From positions 1 through 14,263 of the forward strand of contig CAMXAS010000018.1 of the NCBI GenBank assembly GCA_947179195.1: 14,263 nt of DNA. Direction: 5' to 3'. This stretch comes from an uncultured Bacteroidales bacterium (GTDB lineage: Bacteria > Bacteroidota > Bacteroidia > Bacteroidales > P3). The notes under the pieces were generated by a model. It had not been told where the DNA came from. It was given only the letters and a program-made list of their open reading frames with translations, and did no database searches. How positions within the stretch are numbered: position 1 is the stretch's first letter; each line of letters starts with the position of its first letter. Positions 8,435 to 14,263 of this stretch are shown piece by piece. Both the position numbers and the translations under genes were made by a program.

Positions 8435-9439
8435 ATGTTCTCGAATAAATATATCTACATTTACACCACCGTCATGGTGGTCGTGGTGGCCGCGTTGCTG
8501 GCGTTGGCCGCAACCTTGTTGAAACCCTTTCAGGACAAGAACGCCCAGGTGGAGACGATGCAGAACATCCTCAAGGCGGCCGGCATCGCATCCACGGCCG
8601 AAGACGCCGAAGCCCTGTACGGCGACTATATCCGCGAAGAATTGACGATTGACGCGGCGGGCGACGTGCTGGCGCGTTACGCGGCGGACGGTCGTCTGTT
8701 GGAAGGTCAGGGTACGCGCGCGTTCGACATCAGCATGAAGAACGCGGTGGCGATGGGGAAGGACGCTGAATTGCCGGTGTTCGTCTGCCATAAGGGCGAG
8801 GCCGACAGCTATATTGTGCCCTTGTACGGCAAGGGGCTGTGGGGCCCGGTTTGGGGCTACATCACGTTAGAGTCCGATATGAATACGGTGGCGGGCGTGT
8901 CGTTCGGCCACCAGGGCGAAACCCCGGGCTTGGGCGCGGAAATCGTGGGCGATGCGTTCCAGCAGCCGTTCGCCGGCAAGCGGATTTTCGATGAAAACCG
9001 TCAGTTTACGTCCGTCACGGTGCAGAAAGGCGGCGTCAAGAATTACAAGGGCGACCCCGTCCATGCCGTGGACGCCATTTCCGGCGGCACGATTACGAGT
9101 ACCGGCGTTTCCGATATGTTGCACGACTGTCTGACCTATTACATCCCGTTTTTCCTCCGGATGCAGGACGAGGGCGGCTTGACGGCCGCCGATAGTGTGG
9201 CGGAGGCGGAACCGGTGGTGACGCCCGAACCCGTGGCGCCCGTACAGCCGCGCCGTGTGGCGCCGCAACCGGAGCCCGCCGCGCAGCCGGCCGAGGCGAA
9301 GCCCGCCCCCAAACCGGTGCCGGCACCCGAGGTGGAGGAAGAAAAGCCAGAAACCCCGGAGACGCCCGTTCCGCAACCCGTTCAGCCCGAACAGCCTGCC
9401 GAACCGGTGCAACCCGAACAACCCCAGGAGGCGGAATAA
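8435..9439 (+). CDS. nqrC: Na+-translocating NADH:quinone reductase subunit C with long Pro/Glu-rich tail
   Basis: NqrC is anchored by one N-terminal membrane helix (about 6-29) and has a periplasmic FMN-binding domain. The family core is clear: YGKGLWGPVWGYITL (121-135), GETPGLGAEI (151-160) and the flavin-attachment motif DAISGGTITS (213-222), where T219 should carry the FMN. The usual alanine of SGAT is glycine here. Typical NqrC proteins end shortly after this motif, at about 230-260 residues. This one continues to 334 residues with an extension of about 87 residues from about residue 248, almost entirely Pro, Glu, Gln, Ala and Val, including the repeat PVQPEQP at 315-321 and 324-330. The start is the ATG at 8435, 14 bases after nqrB. 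The frame is intact through the tail and stops with TAA. Confidence 0.94.
   Translation: MFSNKYIYIYTTVMVVVVAALLALAATLLKPFQDKNAQVETMQNILKAAGIASTAEDAEALYGDYIREELTIDAAGDVLARYAADGRLLEGQGTRAFDISMKNAVAMGKDAELPVFVCHKGEADSYIVPLYGKGLWGPVWGYITLESDMNTVAGVSFGHQGETPGLGAEIVGDAFQQPFAGKRIFDENRQFTSVTVQKGGVKNYKGDPVHAVDAISGGTITSTGVSDMLHDCLTYYIPFFLRMQDEGGLTAADSVAEAEPVVTPEPVAPVQPRRVAPQPEPAAQPAEAKPAPKPVPAPEVEEEKPETPETPVPQPVQPEQPAEPVQPEQPQEAE
9176..9436 (+). repeat. Low-complexity Pro/Glu/Gln-rich coding segment (NqrC tail)
   Basis: These bases encode the C-terminal extension of NqrC. The codons are dominated by CCG/CCC (Pro), GAA/GAG (Glu), CAG/CAA (Gln) and GCC/GCG (Ala), with an imperfect duplicated unit encoding PVQPEQP twice near the end. 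The segment resembles the extended periplasmic proline-rich spacer of TonB in composition. That comparison is by composition only. Confidence 0.75.
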
Positions 9440-9487
9440 GCCGGCTCCTACCTTAATTAGTAGAACGAAATAAGTATCGACGCTTAT

Positions 9488-10141
9488 ATGGAACAGCAGC
9501 AGGAGAAAGAGGCTTGGTTCTCGGCCAAGAATCTGAAATTGATAACGACGCCTTTGGGCGGCAACAATCCCATCACCGTGCAGGTGTTGGGCATCTGTTC
9601 GGCATTGGCCGTTACCGTGAAATTGCAGCCGGCTTTGGTCATGGCCATTTCCGTAACGGTGGTGACGGCGTTTTCCAACCTGATTATCTCGCTTTTGCGG
9701 AACACGATTCCGCCCCGCATCCGCATCATCGTGCAGTTGACGGTTATCGCGGCCCTCGTGATTTTGGTCGATCAGGTGCTGAAAGCCTTCCTGTATGACG
9801 TCAGCAAACAACTCTCGGTCTATGTCAGCCTCATCATCACGAACTGCATCGTCATGGGACGGCTCGAAGCCTTCGCGATGGCCAACAAGCCGTGGCCTTC
9901 GTTCTTGGACGGCGTGGGCAACGGCGTGGGCTACGGGATTATCCTCGTGCTCGTCGCGTTCTTCCGCGAATTGTTCGGCTCGGGCACGCTGTTCGGCTAT
10001 CAGGTCATCCCGCAGGGCTTGTACGAGGTCGGCTACGCCAACAACGGCCTGTTCATCCTGCCGCCCATGGCGCTGATTCTCGTGGGCGTGTTCATCTGGA
10101 TTCAGCGTTCCCGCAATAAAGAGTTGATAGAGAAAAACTAA
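9488..10141 (+). CDS. nqrD: Na+-translocating NADH:quinone reductase subunit D
   Basis: NqrD is a six-helix membrane subunit that, with NqrE, holds a [2Fe-2S] cluster in the middle of the membrane. The 217-residue protein matches the usual length. The two expected ligand cysteines are present, C37 in the first helix (QVLGICSALAVT) and C120 in TNCIVMGRLEAFA. The basic end (QRSRNKELIEKN) fits the family. It opens with a hydrophilic stretch of about 20 residues (MEQQQEKEAWFSAKN) before the conserved TTPLGGNNP segment. It follows nqrC after 48 bases, which is the second-longest gap inside the operon and contains no recognisable promoter or terminator. nqrE begins 15 bases after its stop. Confidence 0.95.
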   Translation: MEQQQEKEAWFSAKNLKLITTPLGGNNPITVQVLGICSALAVTVKLQPALVMAISVTVVTAFSNLIISLLRNTIPPRIRIIVQLTVIAALVILVDQVLKAFLYDVSKQLSVYVSLIITNCIVMGRLEAFAMANKPWPSFLDGVGNGVGYGIILVLVAFFRELFGSGTLFGYQVIPQGLYEVGYANNGLFILPPMALILVGVFIWIQRSRNKELIEKN

Positions 10142-10156
10142 GCGATTTTTGCGATT

Positions 10157-10774
10157 ATGGAAAACCTACTCAATATATTCATCCGGTCGATTTTCGTCGA
10201 CAACATGATTTTCGCCTACTTTTTGGGGATGTGCTCCTATCTGGCCGTTTCCAAAAACGTGAAAACCGCTTTCGGCTTGGGCGTATCGGTCGTATTCGTC
10301 ATGCTGATTACGGTGCCGCTCAACTATCTGATGAACCGTTACCTGTTGGGTGCGGGCGCGCTGTCGTGGCTGAGTCCGGCTTTGGCCGACGTGGATTTGA
10401 GCTTCCTGACGCTCATCATGTTTATCGCCACCATCGCGTGCATCGTGCAGCTGTTGGAGATGGTCATCGAAAAGGTGTCGCCGGCGCTGTATGCTTCGTT
10501 GGGCATTTTCCTGCCGTTGATTGCCGTGAACTGCGCCATTTTGGGCGGTTCGCTGTTCATGCAGCAGCGGGAGTATGCGAATCTGGCCGAGGCGACGGTC
10601 TTCGCGTTGGGTTCAGGCTTGGGCTGGTGGCTGGCCATCGTCGGCATCGCGGCCATCCGCGAGAAACTGAAATATTCGCACATTCCGGCTCCGCTCAAAG
10701 GCCTCGGCATCGCGTTCATCGTTACGGGGCTCATGGGCATTTCGTTCATGTGCTTCTTGGGAATCAAGTTATAG
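10157..10774 (+). CDS. nqrE: Na+-translocating NADH:quinone reductase subunit E
   Basis: NqrE is the six-helix partner of NqrD, related to it and inserted with opposite topology. The 205-residue length is typical. It begins with the conserved ENLLNIFIRSIFVDNMIFAY stretch. The expected [2Fe-2S] ligands are C26 in YFLGMCSYLAVS and C126 in LIAVNCAILGG. The later segment LGWWLAIVGIAAIREKLKYS and the C-terminal helix ending LGIKL also fit NqrE. The closest alternative, RnfA, is ruled out by the operon context with NqrA and NqrF. The nqrF start codon lies 24 bases downstream. Confidence 0.95.
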   Translation: MENLLNIFIRSIFVDNMIFAYFLGMCSYLAVSKNVKTAFGLGVSVVFVMLITVPLNYLMNRYLLGAGALSWLSPALADVDLSFLTLIMFIATIACIVQLLEMVIEKVSPALYASLGIFLPLIAVNCAILGGSLFMQQREYANLAEATVFALGSGLGWWLAIVGIAAIREKLKYSHIPAPLKGLGIAFIVTGLMGISFMCFLGIKL

Positions 10775-10798
10775 TGGATTAAAAAGAAAGAAACAGAT

Positions 10799-12043
10799 AT
10801 GTCGTCAAGCATTGTCATATTGACTGCCGTCGCCGTTTTTCTGATTGTCATCCTGCTGTTGGTCAGTTTGCTGCTGTATGCGCGCAAGCGTTTGGTACCG
10901 CAGGGTAAGGTGCATCTCGAAATCAACGGCGAAAAGGATTTGGAAGTGGAAATGGGCAACTCGTTGCTTTCGACCTTGGCCGCGCAGAAGATTTTTCTGC
11001 CCTCGGCCTGCGGAGGCAAGGGCAGTTGCGGTCTGTGCCGTGTGCGGGTGCCGGAAGGCGGGGGCAGCATCCTGCCGTCCGAACAGGGCTTCTTCACGCG
11101 CAAGGAACAGGCCGACCATTGGCGTTTGGCCTGTCAGGTCAAGGTGCGCAACGATTTGAAGATACAGGTACCGGCGGCCATTTTCGGCATCCGCAAATGG
11201 GAATGCGAAGTGGTCAGCAGCCGCAATGTGGCCACGTTCATCCGGGAGTTCGTCGTCAAGTTGCCCGAGGGCGAGAAACTGAATTTCCGTTCGGGCGGCT
11301 ATATCCAAATCGACGTGCCGGCCTGCACGGTGGACTACAAGGACATCGAAGTGGCCGAGCCCTATAAGAGCGAATGGGAACGCATGAAGATGTTCGATTT
11401 GACGATGAAGAACACCGAACCCTGCTTCCGCGCCTATTCGATGGCCAACCACCCGGCCGAGGGAGACCGCATCATGCTCAACGTCCGTATCGCCACGCCG
11501 CCATTCGACCGCAAGACCGGCCAGTGGCAGAAGTTCAATCCGGGCGTTTGCTCCTCTTATGTCTATTCGCTTAAACCGGGCGACAAGATTACGATTTCGG
11601 GACCTTACGGCGAATTCTTCGTGCAGGACACGCAGCGCGAGATGATGTTTATCGGCGGCGGGGCCGGTATGGCGCCGATGCGTTCGCATATCTTCGACCA
11701 GTTCAAGACGAAGCACACCAACCGCAAGACCACGTTCTGGTACGGCGGCCGTTCGGTCAAGGAATTGTTCTATATGGAGGATTTCGAGGAAATCCAGCGC
11801 GAGAACCCGAATTTCAGTTTCCACGTCGCCTTGTCTGACCCGCAGCCGGGCGACAATTGGACGGGGCCGACCGGCTTCATCCATCAGGTCATCTACGACC
11901 AATACCTGAAGAACCATCCCGAACCCGACGAAATCGAATACTACCTCTGCGGCCCTCCCGCCATGACGGACGCCGTGGTCAAGATGCTCGACGGTTTGGG
12001 CGTACCGCCTGAAATGATCCGTTTCGATAATTTCGGCGCGTAA
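10799..12043 (+). CDS. nqrF: Na+-translocating NADH:quinone reductase subunit F (NADH dehydrogenase)
   Basis: NqrF is the electron entry point of the complex and oxidises NADH. The 414-residue protein has one N-terminal membrane helix (about 5-27) and a plant-type [2Fe-2S] ferredoxin domain (about 36-125) with C71, C77, C80 and C112 as ligands. A ferredoxin-NADP-reductase-like module follows: the FAD motif RAYSMAN (211-217), the NADH-binding loop GGGAGMAPMRS (286-296) and the C-terminal CGPPAM (384-389). The end, IRFDNFGA, is typical for NqrF. All cofactor-binding residues appear intact. It is the last nqr gene. A GT2 gene starts 28 bases later without an obvious terminator, whereas in Vibrio-type operons apbE often follows. 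Confidence 0.96.
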   Translation: MSSSIVILTAVAVFLIVILLLVSLLLYARKRLVPQGKVHLEINGEKDLEVEMGNSLLSTLAAQKIFLPSACGGKGSCGLCRVRVPEGGGSILPSEQGFFTRKEQADHWRLACQVKVRNDLKIQVPAAIFGIRKWECEVVSSRNVATFIREFVVKLPEGEKLNFRSGGYIQIDVPACTVDYKDIEVAEPYKSEWERMKMFDLTMKNTEPCFRAYSMANHPAEGDRIMLNVRIATPPFDRKTGQWQKFNPGVCSSYVYSLKPGDKITISGPYGEFFVQDTQREMMFIGGGAGMAPMRSHIFDQFKTKHTNRKTTFWYGGRSVKELFYMEDFEEIQRENPNFSFHVALSDPQPGDNWTGPTGFIHQVIYDQYLKNHPEPDEIEYYLCGPPAMTDAVVKMLDGLGVPPEMIRFDNFGA

Positions 12044-12071
12044 TCCATACCCACCTTTAAAAACAGGACAG

Positions 12072-12812
12072 ATGAACGATACTTTGGTCATAATCCCGAC
12101 GTATAACGAGAAGGAGAATATCGAGAAAATCATCCGCAAGGTCTTTTCCTTGCCCAAAGCCTTCGATATCCTCGTGGTGGAGGACAATTCCCCCGACGGT
12201 ACGGCGGATATCGTGCGGCGGCTCATGGCCGAGTTTCCGCAGCGTCTGTTCATGGAGGAACGCAAGGGCAAGTTGGGCTTGGGAACGGCCTATATCCACG
12301 GTTTCAAATGGGCGTTGCAGCGGCATTACGGCTATGTGGTGGAGATGGATGCCGATTTCTCGCATAATCCCGACGATTTGTTGCGCCTGTATAAGTCCTG
12401 TGCCGAAGAGGGCGCCGATTTGACGATTGGCTCGCGCTACGTGAACCATGTGGTCAATGTCGTGAACTGGCCCATCGGTCGCGTGCTCATGTCGTATTAC
12501 GCTTCGGCCTATGTGCGTTTGGTGACGGGCATGAAAATCGGCGACGCCACGGCCGGTTTCGTCTGCTACCGCCGCAGCCTGTTGGAGGCGATGGATTTGG
12601 ACGACATCCGTTTTGTGGGCTACGCGTTCCAGATAGAAATGAAATACACGGCCTACCGTTTGGGCTACGACGTGCGGGAAGTGTCGATTGTCTTTACCGA
12701 CCGGCAGGAGGGCACGTCCAAGATGAGCAAAAAGATTTTCAAAGAGGCGTTTTTCGGCGTCATCTCGTTGCGTTTCCGCAAGTTCAAAGGGATTCGGAAG
12801 CAAAAGGCTTAG
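12072..12812 (+). CDS. GT2 glycosyltransferase, polyprenyl-phosphate mannosyltransferase-like
   Basis: A 246-residue GT-A fold family 2 glycosyltransferase, closest by motif to dolichyl/polyprenyl-phosphate mannose synthases, which transfer mannose from GDP-mannose to a lipid phosphate. Motifs: IIPTYNEKENI (7-17), VVEDNSPDGT (35-44), the metal- and nucleotide-binding EMDADFSHNP (91-100), and TIGSRYV followed by the ATAGFVCYRR acceptor region. It has no C-terminal membrane helices, so it is the short, peripheral type. The C-terminus is strongly basic (RFRKFKGIRKQKA), suited to binding the membrane surface. The true sugar could be mannose or another hexose. It lies 28 bases after nqrF and 12 bases before the GT4 gene, so the two transferases are likely co-transcribed. 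Confidence 0.88.
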   Translation: MNDTLVIIPTYNEKENIEKIIRKVFSLPKAFDILVVEDNSPDGTADIVRRLMAEFPQRLFMEERKGKLGLGTAYIHGFKWALQRHYGYVVEMDADFSHNPDDLLRLYKSCAEEGADLTIGSRYVNHVVNVVNWPIGRVLMSYYASAYVRLVTGMKIGDATAGFVCYRRSLLEAMDLDDIRFVGYAFQIEMKYTAYRLGYDVREVSIVFTDRQEGTSKMSKKIFKEAFFGVISLRFRKFKGIRKQKA

Positions 12813-12824
12813 GCGCCGTTTGTC

Positions 12825-13976
12825 ATGAACATCGCGGTCAATACCCGGCTTCTGCTGGCCGGCCGTCTGGAAGGCATCGGCTGGTTCACGCATGAAATAT
12901 TGCGCCGTTGGGTGTGCGCGCATCCGGAACATACGTTTTATTTCCTGTTCGACCGAAAGCCCGATCCGGCCTTTATTTTCGCCGACAACGTGCGTCCGGT
13001 CGTCCTGTTCCCGCCCACGCGGCATCCGTGGCTTTGGTATTGGTTTTTCGAATGGAGCGTGCCGCGCTTTCTCAAACGGCACGCGGTGGATTTGTTCGTC
13101 TCCACCGACGGATGGCTGCCGCTGCACGCCACGGATGCCGCCGGGCGGCCGATTCCCTGCGTGGACGTCATACACGATTTGAGTTTTGAGCACAATACCG
13201 CCTATGTCAAGCGCGTGCACAGCCGCTATTACCGCCGCTTCTTCCCGCGGTTCGCGCGGCGGGCGGATTTGCTGTTCACGGTGTCGGATTTCAGCCGCCG
13301 GGATATCGCCGCCCGGTACGGCGTGCCGGCCGAGCGCATCGAGGTGGTCTATAACGCCGCAGTGGCGGCCTATCAGCCGGTTCCGGAGGCGGCGAAAGCC
13401 GCCGTGCGGGCCTCGTTGACCGGCGGCTGCCCGTACTTTATTTATGTAGGCTCCATCCACAAGCGCAAGAACGTGTGGCGGATGTTGCAGGCCTTCGACC
13501 GTTTCAAGGCCGAGACGGGGCTGCCGCACCGTTTCGTGCTGGTCGGCACGCCGATGTGGCGCGACCGCCGTATGGAAAAGGCCTACGCTTCATTGACCTG
13601 CGCGCGCGACATCGTTTGGGCGGGGCGCGTGGAACCGGACACGTTGAACGCTTGGGTGGCGGCGGCCGAAGCCATGGTCTATGTGTCGGAGTTCGAGGGG
13701 TTCGGCATCCCGATTGTGGAGGCGTTCGCGGCCGAGACGGCCGTCATCACGTCTTCGGTGACTTCGATGCCGGAAGTGGGCGGCGATGCGGCCTGTTATG
13801 TCAATCCCTACGATGTGGCTTCGATTGGCGCGGGTATGGCGCGGGTGGCCGGCGACGCGGCCTATCGGGCCGACTTGATTGCGCGCGGCCGCTTGCAACG
13901 CGAAAAATTCTCGTGGGACGGGAGCGCGCGCCGTTTCGACGAAGCCATCGCGCGGTGGATGGCGGCCAAGCGTTGA
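12825..13976 (+). CDS. GT4 family glycosyltransferase (GT-B fold)
   Basis: A 383-residue retaining glycosyltransferase of the group 1/GT4 type. The N-terminal half binds an acceptor (start MNIAVNTRLLLAGRLEGIGW, then VIHDLSFEHN at 115-124 and the TVSDFSRRDI segment at 152-161). The C-terminal half binds the sugar nucleotide: YVGSIHKRKN (207-216) and the EGFGIPIVE motif (291-299) with the E-x7-E glutamates E291 and E299. No signal peptide is seen, so it should be cytoplasmic, acting at the membrane face. The donor and acceptor cannot be read from sequence. Pairing with a lipid-phosphate mannosyltransferase-like gene suggests a lipid-linked glycan, cell-surface glycan or protein glycosylation role, which is inference. 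Confidence 0.88.
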   Translation: MNIAVNTRLLLAGRLEGIGWFTHEILRRWVCAHPEHTFYFLFDRKPDPAFIFADNVRPVVLFPPTRHPWLWYWFFEWSVPRFLKRHAVDLFVSTDGWLPLHATDAAGRPIPCVDVIHDLSFEHNTAYVKRVHSRYYRRFFPRFARRADLLFTVSDFSRRDIAARYGVPAERIEVVYNAAVAAYQPVPEAAKAAVRASLTGGCPYFIYVGSIHKRKNVWRMLQAFDRFKAETGLPHRFVLVGTPMWRDRRMEKAYASLTCARDIVWAGRVEPDTLNAWVAAAEAMVYVSEFEGFGIPIVEAFAAETAVITSSVTSMPEVGGDAACYVNPYDVASIGAGMARVAGDAAYRADLIARGRLQREKFSWDGSARRFDEAIARWMAAKR

Positions 13977-13984
13977 GTGGCCTT

Positions 13985-13999
13985 TGCAACCGGGTTGCA
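13985..13999. promoter_or_regulatory. Palindromic candidate operator or short hairpin
   Basis: TGCAACC-G-GGTTGCA is a perfect inverted repeat with 7-base arms around a single base. It lies 9 bases after the GT4 stop codon and 22 bases before the putative -7 box of the next gene. The one-base centre and symmetry suit a dimeric repressor site; the downstream gene being a metal transporter suggests a metal-responsive (Fur or similar family) regulator. As RNA it could instead form a 6-bp hairpin with a 3-base loop followed by a poor T-run, making a weak terminator. Confidence 0.45.
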
Positions 14000-14001
14000 T
14001 C

Positions 14002-14029
14002 TTTGATGAGATTATTATTGCTATAATTG
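14002..14029 (+). promoter_or_regulatory. Weak Bacteroidota-type promoter for the metal-transport gene
   Basis: TATAATTG at 14022-14029 differs by one base from the TAnnTTTG consensus. TTTG at 14002-14005 or TTG at 13995-13997 (inside the palindrome) could serve as the -33 element, with spacers of 16 or 24 bases, both outside the best range of about 19-20 seen in the other two promoters. The region is locally AT-rich. A weak promoter would suit a regulated gene. Confidence 0.4.
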
Positions 14030-14092
14030 CAGAAGGATTTGGCGGCGGGAGAACGCGATAAAAGCGTGTATCGCTGCATAAGACAGTATATT

Positions 14093-14263
14093 ATGGAACA
14101 GAAAACGGTATTTCCGCTGACCGGCCTGCATTGCGCCGGTTGCGCCCAGCGGGTGGAGAAAATGGCGGTGGCCTATCCGGGCGTCGCGGGGGCTCAGGTC
14201 AATTTCGCCGACAGCACCATCAGCCTGACTTACGATGCCGACCGCATGGACTTGGCCGCGTTT
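14093..14263 (+). CDS. N-terminus of a probable heavy-metal-transporting P-type ATPase (partial)
   Basis: Only the first 57 residues are present; the frame runs off the right edge. They form most of a heavy-metal-associated (HMA) domain: a first strand (TVFPLTGL), the metal-binding loop LHCAGCAQRVEK with C14 and C17, a helix, and the following strands (VNFADSTISLTYD). The loop has Leu-His before the first cysteine where GMTCxxC is most common. In this position an HMA domain usually begins a CopA/ZntA-type ATPase exporting Cu+ or divalent metals. A free-standing metallochaperone of about 70 residues cannot be excluded because the next part is missing. The ATG at 14093 follows an AT-rich segment (AGTATATT). 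Confidence 0.7.
   Translation, partial: MEQKTVFPLTGLHCAGCAQRVEKMAVAYPGVAGAQVNFADSTISLTYDADRMDLAAF

Noticed and set aside
5804..12043. Rnf complex instead of Nqr
   Set aside because: NqrA and an NqrF with ferredoxin plus FAD/NADH domains are present, and there is no RnfB or RnfC.

Overview
The window most likely comes from a GC-rich anaerobic member of the Bacteroidota, probably Bacteroidales; a Rikenellaceae/Alistipes-type genome is a guess. Three things support this. Two operon starts carry the Bacteroidota-style promoter (TTG about 20 bases before TATATTTG). There is a full Na+-pumping NADH:quinone reductase (Nqr) operon. There is also a trimeric [FeFe] hydrogenase of the NADH/ferredoxin type. 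All genes with sequence support lie on the + strand. I see no tRNA, rRNA, CRISPR array, insertion sequence or phage gene.

Layout: (1) 1-182, the tail of an unrecognised membrane protein. (2) 207-5709, a promoter followed by hydB, hydA and hydC, encoding a group-A3-like, probably electron-bifurcating [FeFe] hydrogenase, then two tandem and divergent MarC-family membrane proteins at short spacing. (3) 5748-12043, a second promoter of the same type followed by nqrA-B-C-D-E-F. (4) 12072-13976, two glycosyltransferases: a polyprenyl-phosphate mannosyltransferase-like GT2 enzyme and a GT4 enzyme. They follow nqrF closely and may be read through from it. (5) 13977-14092, a short regulatory gap with a near-perfect palindrome and a weaker promoter. 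(6) 14093 to the window end, the start of a protein with an N-terminal heavy-metal-associated domain, most likely a metal-transporting P-type ATPase.

How the genes fit together (inference from known families): HydABC couples NADH and reduced ferredoxin to H2, while Nqr oxidises NADH with quinone and pumps Na+ across the membrane. The two units sit side by side with matching promoters, so this looks like a redox and energy-conservation block controlling NADH disposal. The placement of two MarC proteins of unknown function in the hydrogenase transcript is the least explained part. No clearly new system is visible. The best leads are the hyd-MarC-nqr arrangement, a long Pro/Glu/Gln-rich tail on NqrC, the non-canonical flavin-attachment motifs in NqrB and NqrC, and the palindrome before the metal-transport gene.
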